Assembly (NCBI GenBank): GCA_963843685.1
Contig: CAWJLO010000015.1
Coordinates: 1 to 64,000, forward strand
Length of the DNA: 64,000 bases
Direction of reading: 5' to 3'
From: DASQHL01 sp963843685
GTDB lineage: Bacteria; Chloroflexota; Dehalococcoidia; DSTF01; JACRBR01
Shown here piece after piece: positions 52,850 to 61,075 of the stretch. The translations under genes and the position numbers were made by a program. Position 1 is the first letter of the stretch. Each line of letters starts with the position of its first letter. The notes under the pieces are model-generated. The model saw only the letters and a list, made by a program, of their open reading frames with translations. It ran no database searches and had not been told where the DNA came from.

Positions 52850-53347
52850 TCAGCTCGACGGCTGCAACTGAAACGTCACCGCCACCATCGACTCCATGAA
52901 CGCGTGCCACTCGTCGGCGCGGTCCGGGGAGGGCCAGCGGAAGAGCCACGAAATGGCGCGCGCGGCGAGCCTGTGGTCCCGCCAGTAGGTCCGGAGCAGG
53001 GCGTCACGCTGGTCCGCGTCGAGGAACGTCTGCGCCGGATGGTCGTAGCTCTTCGTACCCACCTGCACGGCGAGGGCAGGGGTGGCGCGGATGTTGCGCA
53101 CCCAATCAGCGTCAGCGCCCCAACCTGAGACCACCGTGGCCTGCATCAGCTTCTCGTCGTAGCGCACGACTTCGATCGCCGTCCGGTAGATGCGACCCGA
53201 GCGACGGCCTCGGTGGGTGAGAAGGAGGAACCGCCGGCCCAGCAGCCAGCCGAGGCGCATCCGGAAGAGAGCGACGGGAACGCGCAGGATGGCCCGCATG
53301 GCGCCACGGGGCCGGGCAATGCGAGGACGTTGTGTGCTGGGGGTCAT
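52850..53347 (-). CDS. Nitroreductase-family deazaflavin-dependent oxidoreductase
   Basis: The 165-residue protein has the split-barrel DUF385/Ddn-like pattern: RFLLLTHRGRRSGRIYRTAI, VVSGWGADADWVRNIRATPA and VQVGTKSYDHPAQTF. These proteins bind F420 or FMN and reduce quinones or other acceptors; Ddn of mycobacteria is the best known. The C-terminus is basic/aromatic. It is divergent from a TetR gene with only 35 bases between, so both may share the operator at 53384-53397. Confidence 0.85.
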   Translation of the reverse strand: MTPSTQRPRIARPRGAMRAILRVPVALFRMRLGWLLGRRFLLLTHRGRRSGRIYRTAIEVVRYDEKLMQATVVSGWGADADWVRNIRATPALAVQVGTKSYDHPAQTFLDADQRDALLRTYWRDHRLAARAISWLFRWPSPDRADEWHAFMESMVAVTFQLQPSS

Positions 53348-53369
53348 GGCGATAGCGCACTCCCTGCCA

Positions 53370-53375
53370 TATCAT
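53370..53375 (+). promoter_or_regulatory. -10 box for leaderless TetR transcript
   Basis: TATCAT ends 7 bases before ATG 53383; no Shine-Dalgarno is seen. Transcription would start at the ATG, inside the operator. Confidence 0.4.
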
Positions 53376-53382
53376 AGCAGTG

Positions 53383-53967
53383 ATGACTGACCAGTCAGAT
53401 AGTCTTCCCTCCGGACACGACCCCCGGAAGCATGAGCGCCTGCTCGAGGCGGCGGCCGCCGAGTTCGCGCGGGTGGGTTTCGACCGGGCGAACCTGGACA
53501 CCATCACGCGGACCGCCGGCGTGGCGAAAGGGACGGTGTACCTCTACTTCGCGAACAAGGCGGCGCTCTTCGTTGCCGTCCTCCACGAATTGCGCCGGCG
53601 CCTGGAGGCAAAGCTTGCCTCCGCCCGACCCGCGGGCGACGATCCCGACGCTATGCTCCGATCGTTTATCCGCGCCCATCTGGCGCTGGCCGACGCGGCG
53701 CCGGACCTGTTTCGCTGCTACACCAGCGCGCTCTTCGGCGTGAACCGCGAGTTCCAGAGCGGCGCGCTCTCGATCTTCTCGTGGCAAACGAGCCTGGTGG
53801 AGCGCCTGCTCGCGGAAACAGACCGGCCGGCGCGCACGAAGAGGCGGGCGACGCTGCTGGCGGGGAGCATCCTGTCGGCGGCCCTGGTCCGCGGGCTTGT
53901 CGGCCGTGAGGGCAGCGGCACGGCGTTCGAGGAGGACGCGTTGATCGCGATGGTGGCAACGCGATGA
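53383..53967 (+). CDS. TetR family regulator, coupled to the ClC channel gene
   Basis: The 194-residue protein begins MTDQSDSLPSG, then the helix-turn-helix NLDTITRTAGVAKGTVYLYF with ANKAALF (about 36-60). The C-terminal half is helical with LLAGSILSAALVRGLVGR. Its stop overlaps the ClC start (ATGA), so the repressor and channel are made together. It likely controls itself, the channel, and the divergent deazaflavin oxidoreductase through the start-codon palindrome. Confidence 0.92.
   Translation: MTDQSDSLPSGHDPRKHERLLEAAAAEFARVGFDRANLDTITRTAGVAKGTVYLYFANKAALFVAVLHELRRRLEAKLASARPAGDDPDAMLRSFIRAHLALADAAPDLFRCYTSALFGVNREFQSGALSIFSWQTSLVERLLAETDRPARTKRRATLLAGSILSAALVRGLVGREGSGTAFEEDALIAMVATR
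53384..53397 (+). promoter_or_regulatory. TetR operator palindrome (TGACTG-AC-CAGTCA) on the start codon
   Basis: A perfect 6-bp inverted repeat spaced by AC, beginning inside the ATG (53383-53385). TGACTGACCAGTCA-like sites are typical of TetR operators. It overlaps the predicted transcription start. Confidence 0.65.
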
Positions 53968-56501
53968 GATCGCGACCGACGAGGCCACACTTCGTTCTCC
54001 CGACACTCGACGGCGCCAACTGGCGCGAGCAGCTGCTCGGCGGGGAGCTGAGGAAGTGGGTCATTCTCGGCGTCGTCATCGGCGTGGAGATCGGCCTCGG
54101 CATCAGCCTGTTCCTGTTCACGATCGACAAGGCGACGCACTTCTTCATGAGTGACCTCGCCGGGCTGACGCTGCCGCTGCCGCGCGGCGAGGGGACGCCG
54201 ACGGTCGAGACGGCGGACCGTCGCTGGCTCCTGCCATTGATCGTGGGGCTCGGCGGACTGATCAGCGGTGTGCTGGCCGTGCTCGTGACGCGCGAAATCG
54301 AGGGTGGCGGCACCGACGCGGCGATCGCGGCGTTCCACGAACGCGGCGGCCGCATCCGCTGGCGCGTTCCGATGGCGAAGCTCGTGGCTTCCGCGATCGT
54401 CCTGGGGAGCGGCGGCAGCGCGGGTCGTGAGGGGCCGAGCGCGCAGATCGGCGCGGGGCTGGCGTCGTGGGTGGGCGACCTGTTTCGCCTGTCGCCGGCG
54501 GATCGTCGCGTGGCAGCGGCCGTCGGCCTGGGCGCCGGCATCGGCACGGTGTTCAAGGCGCCACTCGGCGGCGCGATCCTGGGCGCGGAGATGCTCTACA
54601 TCCGGGACTTCGAGCTGGAGGCGATCGTGCCGGGCCTCATCGCTTCGGTGATCGGCTACAGCATCGTCGGCGGGTTCTACGGCTTCACTCCGGTGTTCGG
54701 CACCGGGCTGGGGCTGGAGTTCAAGCACCCGGTGTCGCTTCTGTGGTACGCGACGTTGGGCATCACGGCAGGCTTCGTCGTGATCGCCTACGCGCGCTTC
54801 TTCGACGAGGTGCGCCGCCGCTTCCGGGCGATGCCGGGGCCGCGCTGGCTGAAACCGGCGATCGGCGGCTTTGCCGTCGGCGCGATCGCCATCGTGTTTC
54901 CGGAGGTGCTGTCAGCGGGATACGGCTGGGTGCAGCTGGCGATCGAGGGGAACACCACGCAGCTGGCCGTCGGGACGATGCTCGCGCTGGTGGTCCTGAA
55001 GATCATGACGACGTCCTTCACGATCGGCTCCGGGGGCAGCGGTGGCGACTTCGCCCCTGTCTTGTACGTCGGCGCGATGCTCGGCGGTGGGATGTGGGGG
55101 ATGCTGCATTCGCACGTCGGCGGGATGCCGGACGCGCCGGCGCCGTTCGTGATCGTGGGGATGATGGCGCTGCTGGGAGGCGCGGCGAAGGCGCCGATCT
55201 CCGTGATGATCATGGTGGCGGAGATGACGGGCGAGTTCTCGATGCTCGTGCCGGCGATGATCGCGGCGGGACTGGCGTACCTCGTCTCGGGCAACACTAC
55301 GCTCTACGAAGAGCAGCGGCGGACACGCGCGGACTCGCCGGCGCACCGGGGGGAGTACACGATCCCACTGATCCAGACCCTCACGGTGGGCCAGTCGATG
55401 CGCAGTGAACCGATGACGGCGGAGCCGGGCGACCTGATCAGCGACGCGGAGGAGCGGATGGTCGAGCGCGGGAAGCGCGGGACCGCGGTCTTGGAGGACG
55501 GCAGGCTCGTCGGCATGTTCACGATGACGGACGCGCTGCGCGCGGTACGTGACGGGAAGGAGCGCGTGGGCGACGCGATGACCACAGAGCTCGTGCTCGC
55601 GCACCCCAGCGACAGCCTGTACACGGCCCTCCAGCGCATGGCGGGCGCCGGCATTTCGCGGCTCCCGGTCGTCGACCGGGACGCGCGGGGGAGGCTGGTG
55701 GGCATCCTGGACATGCAGGACGTCGCCAAGGTGCTGGAGACGGAGGTGCGCGAGCTGCAGGCCAAGCCTGAGCGCGCGGTCGGCGCGCCCCTCGACGATC
55801 CGTTGCGGTCTGTGCGCGTCGAGGATGTGATGTCGAAGCGCATGGAGACGGTGCAGGAGGGCACGCCGGTGACGCGCGTGGCCAACCGGCTCGCGTCGTC
55901 CGGGAGGCACGCCGTTCTCGTGGTGGACGCGGAGGGGGCGCTGCGGGCGATCGTCACGCAGACGGACCTGGAGCTCGCGGCGGCCGACGCGGCCGACCGG
56001 CCGGTGGACGAGATCGCGCACCACAACGTCATTGTGGCGCGGCCCGGCCAAACGGTAGCCGACGCGCTCGCCCAACCCGGCGCCGAAGGCCTGCGCCAGC
56101 TCCCGGTGGTGGAGGAACAGGACCAGCGGCTCGTGCCGGTGGGGCTGTTGAGCCGGAGCGACGTCGTGGCGGCGTACCTGCGGAGCCGCGATCGGCAGTC
56201 GCGCATCGCGCGCCGGGCCGCCGAACTGAGCGACCACGCGGACGGCCGCGTCAGCTCGCTCGAGCTGCGTGTCGCACGGGGTGGGCCGGTCGACGGCACG
56301 ACGCTGGCCGAGCTGCGACTCCCCCGCGACGCCGTGATCACGGCCGTCATCCGCAAGGGCACGGTCGTCATTCCGCGCGGTCAGGTGCAGCTGGAGCCCG
56401 GCGATCGCGTGCAGATACTCAGCACCGCGGAGGCGCGCCCGGAGGTGCTGCGGCGATTCTCCACGCCGAGGAATGGACCCGACGGACCGGCCGAGTCATG
56501 A
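53964..56501 (+). CDS. ClC-type chloride channel/antiporter with CBS domains and RCK_C-like tail
   Basis: The 845-residue protein has about 12 helices (about 30-450) and the ClC ion-path motifs GSGGSAGREGPSAQIG (GxGGP/GREGP, gating Glu in REG) and GSGGSGGDFAPVLYVG (GxFxP). Four CBS-type segments follow (from about 480 to 755: MRSEPMTAEPGDLISDAEER, LVLAHPSDSLYTALQRMAG, VMSKRMETVQEGTPVTRVAN, VIVARPGQTVADALAQ), and the tail (about 765-835) resembles TrkA-C/RCK_C (VDGTTLAELRLPRDAVITAV, QLEPGDRVQILSTAE). CBS pairs usually bind adenine nucleotides and gate the pore. It exchanges Cl- or F- across the cytoplasmic membrane. Overlaps the TetR stop. Confidence 0.93.
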   Translation: MRSRPTRPHFVLPTLDGANWREQLLGGELRKWVILGVVIGVEIGLGISLFLFTIDKATHFFMSDLAGLTLPLPRGEGTPTVETADRRWLLPLIVGLGGLISGVLAVLVTREIEGGGTDAAIAAFHERGGRIRWRVPMAKLVASAIVLGSGGSAGREGPSAQIGAGLASWVGDLFRLSPADRRVAAAVGLGAGIGTVFKAPLGGAILGAEMLYIRDFELEAIVPGLIASVIGYSIVGGFYGFTPVFGTGLGLEFKHPVSLLWYATLGITAGFVVIAYARFFDEVRRRFRAMPGPRWLKPAIGGFAVGAIAIVFPEVLSAGYGWVQLAIEGNTTQLAVGTMLALVVLKIMTTSFTIGSGGSGGDFAPVLYVGAMLGGGMWGMLHSHVGGMPDAPAPFVIVGMMALLGGAAKAPISVMIMVAEMTGEFSMLVPAMIAAGLAYLVSGNTTLYEEQRRTRADSPAHRGEYTIPLIQTLTVGQSMRSEPMTAEPGDLISDAEERMVERGKRGTAVLEDGRLVGMFTMTDALRAVRDGKERVGDAMTTELVLAHPSDSLYTALQRMAGAGISRLPVVDRDARGRLVGILDMQDVAKVLETEVRELQAKPERAVGAPLDDPLRSVRVEDVMSKRMETVQEGTPVTRVANRLASSGRHAVLVVDAEGALRAIVTQTDLELAAADAADRPVDEIAHHNVIVARPGQTVADALAQPGAEGLRQLPVVEEQDQRLVPVGLLSRSDVVAAYLRSRDRQSRIARRAAELSDHADGRVSSLELRVARGGPVDGTTLAELRLPRDAVITAVIRKGTVVIPRGQVQLEPGDRVQILSTAEARPEVLRRFSTPRNGPDGPAES

Positions 56502-56614
56502 CCTGCGCCGGCCTCCGAAGAAACCGCCTGATGCGTGCACCAGTGGCACGGGAGTGAGGACCGGGTCATTGGCCAGTAGCCGTGGCCAGGGTGGACGATC
56601 AGCCACGGGTTAAG

Positions 56615-57170
56615 ATGACGCGAGATGTCCATTCGCAGGCGTACGAAAGACACGGCCCACACGTGACTACGGATCTCCGGGCCGCCGCGCTCGCCACACT
56701 CGCGGCCACGCCGGCGCTGCTGCGATCGCTCCTCACCTCGCTGCCAGGCGAACTGACGGAGAGCGCCGCCGAGGGCGATTGGTCGCCGAAGGATGTCGTG
56801 GCCCATCTCTTGCTGGCGGAGCGCAACGGGGCGATTGGCCGCATCCGGACCATCGTCGCCAGCAGCGACGAGCCGTTGTTGCAGAACCGCGACGAGGACG
56901 ACGAGCTTGCACAGTCCGGCAGTCGGGCGCGGCCGCTGGCGGACCTCCTGGAGGAGTTCGGCGAACTTCGGAGGGAGGACGTGGCGTGGCTTCGGCGCGC
57001 TCGACGAGCAGGCGATGTTGCGGAGCGGGCGTCACAGCGCCGTCGGCCGCGTGACGGCGGGCGAGTTCTTGTGCCACGCGGCGTATCACGATTGTCTCCA
57101 CGTCGCGCAGCTTGCAACGATCCTGCAGTCCCGCTTCGAGCCACACCGCGGGGCGATGCGGGCGTTCTGA
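56615..57170 (+). pseudogene. DinB-like four-helix protein, frameshifted
   Basis: The first frame (from ATG 56615, or GTG about 56662) has LRAAALATLAATPALLRSLL and the DinB metal-site segment GDWSPKDVVAHLLLAERNGA. It breaks near 57000 at CTTCGGCGCG; one base shift continues ALDEQAMLRSGRHSAVGRVT and HAAYHDCLHVAQLATILQSR (metal-binding HxxxH), ending at 57170. A complete DinB/YfiT protein has both halves, so a single indel explains the break. DinB-family proteins bind Ni/Zn and act as hydrolases or thiol-transferases. Assembly error or real lesion. Confidence 0.72.
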
Positions 57171-57380
57171 GTCACGCGCCCGGGTGCAGTTGGACGAGAA
57201 GACGCGTGACCACTTGAGGCGCGGCTGACGGCGTCGCTCGCTGACCGCGAATTCACTCCCGCGAGGCCGCGATCGTAGGTGCGTCGGTGCGCGTCAAGGA
57301 GGGGAATCCCTCTCGCAGCGTTGAGAGCGCGGGAGCGATAATGTGATTATCCAGTGACGAGTTAGTTCGAGATTGCAGAT

Positions 57381-57860
57381 ATGCGAGACACCTCACTCAC
57401 GACACCGCCGGCGGACCTGGCTGCAGCTGCCTTCCGAGATCACCCGATAACCGTCATCAAGAACGCATTCGCGGCGCTCGAGGGCCTGGACAGCGAGCGC
57501 CCCGAGCTGGGCCCCGAGTCGCGGCGGGCGCTCGGCGGGCTGCACGACATGGCCTGGTTCGCGCGATCGCGCGTCTTCGACGGCTACGACCGCTCCCCAT
57601 TGCGACGCACGCTGGAGCGGGTATCGATCGCCGCTGCGATCGTTTCGACTCGCCGCGCTGATGCGTCGCCGGCCGGTGCGCGACGGCTGCGCCAGGCGAT
57701 CGGCATGCTTTGCACGACGCTGGACGAAGGCACGGCGATGCTAAGCCGCGCCGCGGCCGAGGCGGGAGAACATCGAGCGACCAGGCACGCTCCGCGGCCA
57801 AGACAGGCGGTCGAGGAGCCGTTCGACGCGGCCGAGGTCCTGGTGGACCGCGCCGCCTGA
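57381..57860 (+). CDS. Hypothetical protein (159 aa)
   Basis: ATG 57381 begins an open frame with backbone-like codon use. The product is mainly helical (HPITVIKNAFAALEGLDSER, LRQAIGMLCTTLDEGTAMLS) with an unstructured basic C-terminus. The first helix faintly resembles a histidine-kinase dimerisation helix, but no ATPase domain follows. No clear Shine-Dalgarno is visible (a purine-rich AGATTGCAGATATGCGAG region precedes it). It could be a small regulatory helical protein; function unknown. Confidence 0.5.
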   Translation: MRDTSLTTPPADLAAAAFRDHPITVIKNAFAALEGLDSERPELGPESRRALGGLHDMAWFARSRVFDGYDRSPLRRTLERVSIAAAIVSTRRADASPAGARRLRQAIGMLCTTLDEGTAMLSRAAAEAGEHRATRHAPRPRQAVEEPFDAAEVLVDRAA

Positions 57861-57965
57861 CATCGTCCTCCCCCGAGGAGACCGGGCCCCCGCCACCCCT
57901 CCGGAAGCGATGCCGCGCCGAGGGGATGCCCGATGGCGGACCTGGTCAATGTCCGTCCAACAAAA

Positions 57966-58003
57966 CTCCCCGCACCTGGACGCGCCATTCCGGGTGCGGG
58001 GAG
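57966..58003. terminator. Hairpin terminator
   Basis: CTCCCCGCACC (57966-57976) and GGTGCGGGGAG (57993-58003) are perfect 11-bp arms around a 16-base loop, placed between the hypothetical gene (ends 57860) and the next gene (58138). Confidence 0.65.
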
Positions 58004-58137
58004 GGACGGATGTTCATCACGTCGGCCCACGTCTCCGCCTGATCGGTCAGAATGACGTGTCTGCGCTCCCGCGCGGTGCGTCCGAACTTCCGCGCCGCGC
58101 ACGTGCCTCGAGGCGTCCCTTCGGAGAGGATCCGCTC

Positions 58138-58521
58138 GTGCCGGCAAAGTCCTCCGCAACGCCGCCGTTCGACCCGGTGCTCGCCGCCGAAGACTACTGC
58201 TACTTGACGACGACGGGCCGCGTGACGGGCAAGCCGCACACCGTCGAGATCTGGTTCGGCACGGCAGGTCACACGATCTACGTGCTCGCGGGCGGCCGCT
58301 ACAACGCCGACTTCGTGAAGAACGCGATGCGTGCGCCCGACGTGCCGGTCCGCTTCGGCAAGCGGAGGCGCGTGTACGGCAGCCGCGCCCGCGTGGTCCG
58401 CAAGCGCGCGGAGGACGCGCTCGCCCGGCGGCTGCTGCTGGAGAAATACAGCCCGCGATACGACGATCTGGACGAATGGGGGCGGGACGCACTTCCCGTC
58501 GCCTTCGACCTCGAGGTGTGA
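58138..58521 (+). CDS. Deazaflavin-dependent/PNPOx-like oxidoreductase
   Basis: GTG 58138, 8 bases after GGAGAGGA, gives 127 residues. The split-barrel pattern YCYLTTTGRVTGKPHTVEIW, IYVLAGGRYNADFVKNAMRA and VPVRFGKRRRVYGSRARVV fits the nitroreductase/deazaflavin (DUF385) or pyridoxamine-phosphate-oxidase-like superfamily. Such proteins bind flavin or F420. The C-terminus is the family's LLLEKYSPRYDDLDEWGRDA. A second family member lies at 52850-53347 with only distant similarity. Confidence 0.82.
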   Translation: MPAKSSATPPFDPVLAAEDYCYLTTTGRVTGKPHTVEIWFGTAGHTIYVLAGGRYNADFVKNAMRAPDVPVRFGKRRRVYGSRARVVRKRAEDALARRLLLEKYSPRYDDLDEWGRDALPVAFDLEV

Positions 58522-58647
58522 GCCGGTCCGCCGGCGGACCGTTCGGCTCTACCCTGTGAAGATGCGCGGTAGTAGGATCAGAGCCGCGAGCGTACCGCCG
58601 CCCGACGGGCGCCACGCGCTGTTCCCCGCATCAAAGGAGCTTCCGCC

Positions 58648-59901
58648 ATGCGCATGAACGTACAGCCCATCCCGACGATCAACGAACGGATCAACGAGAT
58701 CCGGTCGCTGACGGCGTCCATCGTCAACCACGAGATCCTGCCCAACGAGAACATGCTCTGGGCGTGGCGCACGGACGGCCGTTTCACGGAGGCGGAGATC
58801 CAGGAGTCGCGCGCCAAGCGTGAGGACATCAAGCGCAAGGTGAAGGAAGCCGGCCTGTGGGCGCCACACCTGCCGCCCGAGTACGGCGGCTCTGGCCTCA
58901 ACTTCCTGGAGCACGCGTACATGAACGAGGTGCTGGCGTACGCCGTGGGCGCCGCATCGCTGTTCGGCGTCGTGGCGCCGAACTCCGGCAACCAGCAGAT
59001 CCTGCTGAAGTACGGCACGGAGGAGCAGAGGAAGAAGTGGCTCATCCCCCTCATCGAAGGGAAGATGGAGTCGGGCTTCTCGATGACCGAGCCGGACAAC
59101 GCGGGATCGGATCCCCGATCGATCAAGACCACGGCGCGCCGCGACGGCGACGAGTGGGTGATCAACGGGCACAAGTGGTTCACGTCGAACGGCAAGCGCG
59201 CCGACTTCTTCATCGTGATGTGCCGCACCGAGGACCCGGACGGGCCGGCGGACCGCAACGGCAAGATGACGCAGATCATCGTCCCCAAGGAGACGCCGGG
59301 CGTAAACGTGCTCCGCGGCGTCCCGATCTGGGGCAACGCGGAGAGCGACCACTGCGAGATCATCTACGACAACGTCCGCGTGCCGGTCACCAACCAGCTG
59401 GGGGCAACGGGCACTGGCCACGCCGCGGCGCAGGACCGCCTGGGCGCCGGCCGCATCTACCACTGCATGAACTCGATCGGCCAGATGTGGCGCGCCTTCG
59501 ACCTGATGGTGGAGCGGACGATGACGCGCGAAGTCCACGGCGGCAAGCTCGAAACGAAGCAGTTCATGCAGGGATTCATCGCCGACTCGTACATCGACAT
59601 CCAGGCCGCGCGCCTGATGACGATCCACGCGGCGGAGAAGATCGAGTCGGGCAACGACCCGCGCACGGACATCTCGGCGATCAAGATCTTCGTGCCTGCG
59701 GCCTACGAGCGCGTCGTCGACCGGGCGATCCAGGTGTGGGGCGCCGCGGGCGTCTCCGGCGACCTGCCGCTCGCCGGCATGTTCCACGGCGCGCGCACGC
59801 TTCGTATCGCGGACGGCCCGGACGAGGTGCACAAGATCCTCATTGCCAAGAACGTGCTTGCCCGGTACCACAGTGGCCAGAGCTGGGACTTCGGGAACTG
59901 A
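58648..59901 (+). CDS. Acyl-CoA dehydrogenase (ACAD10/11-like)
   Basis: The ATG at 58648 gives 417 residues; AAAGGAG lies about 12 bases upstream. Motifs: PHLPPEYGGSGLNFLEHAYM, FSMTEPDNAGSDP (FAD/substrate loop), INGHKWFTSNGK and the C-terminal WGAAGVSGDLPLAGMFHGAR and RIADGPDEVHKILIAKN. The DGPDEVH motif is typical of the ACAD10/11/FadE2-like branch, acting on long or branched acyl-CoAs. It would oxidise acyl-CoA with transfer to ETF. It stands alone but fits with the enoyl-CoA hydratase and CoA-transferase in the window. A strong convergent terminator follows. Confidence 0.93.
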   Translation: MRMNVQPIPTINERINEIRSLTASIVNHEILPNENMLWAWRTDGRFTEAEIQESRAKREDIKRKVKEAGLWAPHLPPEYGGSGLNFLEHAYMNEVLAYAVGAASLFGVVAPNSGNQQILLKYGTEEQRKKWLIPLIEGKMESGFSMTEPDNAGSDPRSIKTTARRDGDEWVINGHKWFTSNGKRADFFIVMCRTEDPDGPADRNGKMTQIIVPKETPGVNVLRGVPIWGNAESDHCEIIYDNVRVPVTNQLGATGTGHAAAQDRLGAGRIYHCMNSIGQMWRAFDLMVERTMTREVHGGKLETKQFMQGFIADSYIDIQAARLMTIHAAEKIESGNDPRTDISAIKIFVPAAYERVVDRAIQVWGAAGVSGDLPLAGMFHGARTLRIADGPDEVHKILIAKNVLARYHSGQSWDFGN

Positions 59902-59940
59902 GCTGGCCGCCGATCGTCGGCGGGGTCGATATCGATGAAG

Positions 59941-59971
59941 AGGGGCCGTGGCTGATTCAGCCACGGCCCCT
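59941..59971. terminator. Bidirectional terminator hairpin
   Basis: AGGGGCCGTGGCT (59941-59953) and AGCCACGGCCCCT (59959-59971), loop GATTC, 13-bp perfect arms, between convergent genes ending at 59901 and 60004. Confidence 0.75.
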
Positions 59972-60003
59972 GGCGCGTCATGCGCGATCAGCATCCGACG
60001 CGA

Positions 60004-60954
60004 TTAGTAGTGGTGGATCTCGCCGAGTTGCACCACCTCGAACGCCGTCCCCGGCACGGTCTTCAGTTGGTTGAGGTCTTCGTCGTCCCAGCGCGGGTCC
60101 GACGCGCCGGTGATGAACCAGCTCGAGCCCTGATCGGCCACGATCATCCCGTACTTCTTCAGCGCAGTCAGGATTACGAGGGACTCGCCGTGATAAGGCG
60201 AGAGGTCGAAGTCGGCGCGCAGGCGAAGCTTGGTGCCGTACGGCGGCGTGTTGGGGTCATTGCTGGTGCCGTAGTGGGTGGCCGGGTGCACCCAGGCCTT
60301 CTGCACCGTGCCGACGGTGACGCGGACGGCGTGGTCGATCTCGCCGGCCTGCACTTCGTCGTATCGCACGAGGCCCGGGAGGATGGGCAGGCCCGCGGCG
60401 TCGGCCGAAGTCCAGCGGTCGGGCCGCAGCGCGTTGGAGCTGAGGTCGAACACAGCGCCCGAACTCGCGTCCCAGCCGCTCGACGTCGGGTGGGCGTTGT
60501 ACATCTCGTAGAGCTTGCAGGAGCCCTGTTGCAGCGCCAGCACGTGTGCATCACCCTCGCCGTTGCCTTCGATCGGCGCGTTGAGCGGGATCGGGTACGG
60601 CCCGGGGTCGCTCTCGTCGCCGTAGTCGGTGAAGTTGATGTTCGTCATCGGCTGGTCCGCCGGCACGACGATGTACGGGATCCCGTATGCGCCGCCGCCT
60701 CCGAAATCGGCGTGCAGGTGGCCGTTGCCGCCGCTGTGCATGATGCTGGCGACGTAGTTCGCCGAATTGGGATCGACGGGCATGTGCGAGATGTCCTGGT
60801 TCCACGAGTTGTCCGCGGGAAACACGGCGCAGCCGGCGATCATCGCCTGCTTGCAGCTGACCAAGCTGCCGGCGATGAGCGAGAACGCGAGCGCGCCGCC
60901 GAGCGCGCGGAACGGATGCCGCAACAGAGTGCGCCGCATCGTGATGCGCATCAT
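60004..60954 (-). CDS. Secreted protein of unknown function
   Basis: ATG 60952-60954 (or the next ATG) starts a basic, hydrophobic signal with a lipobox-like LVSC (about residue 36). The mature part has CAVFPADNSWNQDISHMPVD, GGNGHLHADFGGGGAYGIPY and YPIPLNAPIEGNGEGDAHVL, then WVHPATHYGTSNDPNTPPYG and DFDLSPYHGESLVILTALKK. Several His/Asp residues in conserved-looking turns suggest a metal or sugar site, but I do not recognise a named family. Convergent with the acyl-CoA dehydrogenase and divergent from the fucosidase, with about 120 bases between; it could act on the same polysaccharide, which is only a guess. Confidence 0.7.
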   Translation of the reverse strand: MMRITMRRTLLRHPFRALGGALAFSLIAGSLVSCKQAMIAGCAVFPADNSWNQDISHMPVDPNSANYVASIMHSGGNGHLHADFGGGGAYGIPYIVVPADQPMTNINFTDYGDESDPGPYPIPLNAPIEGNGEGDAHVLALQQGSCKLYEMYNAHPTSSGWDASSGAVFDLSSNALRPDRWTSADAAGLPILPGLVRYDEVQAGEIDHAVRVTVGTVQKAWVHPATHYGTSNDPNTPPYGTKLRLRADFDLSPYHGESLVILTALKKYGMIVADQGSSWFITGASDPRWDDEDLNQLKTVPGTAFEVVQLGEIHHY

Positions 60955-61075
60955 TTGGGATTGCCTTTCATTCGGTGACGGGGCGCGCACGAGGGCACTT
61001 GGCCGTTCACCACTGACCCGTCAATATTCTCGGCATGGCAAGCGGCAGCCCGTTGTGATTTGAGGGAGACGAACA

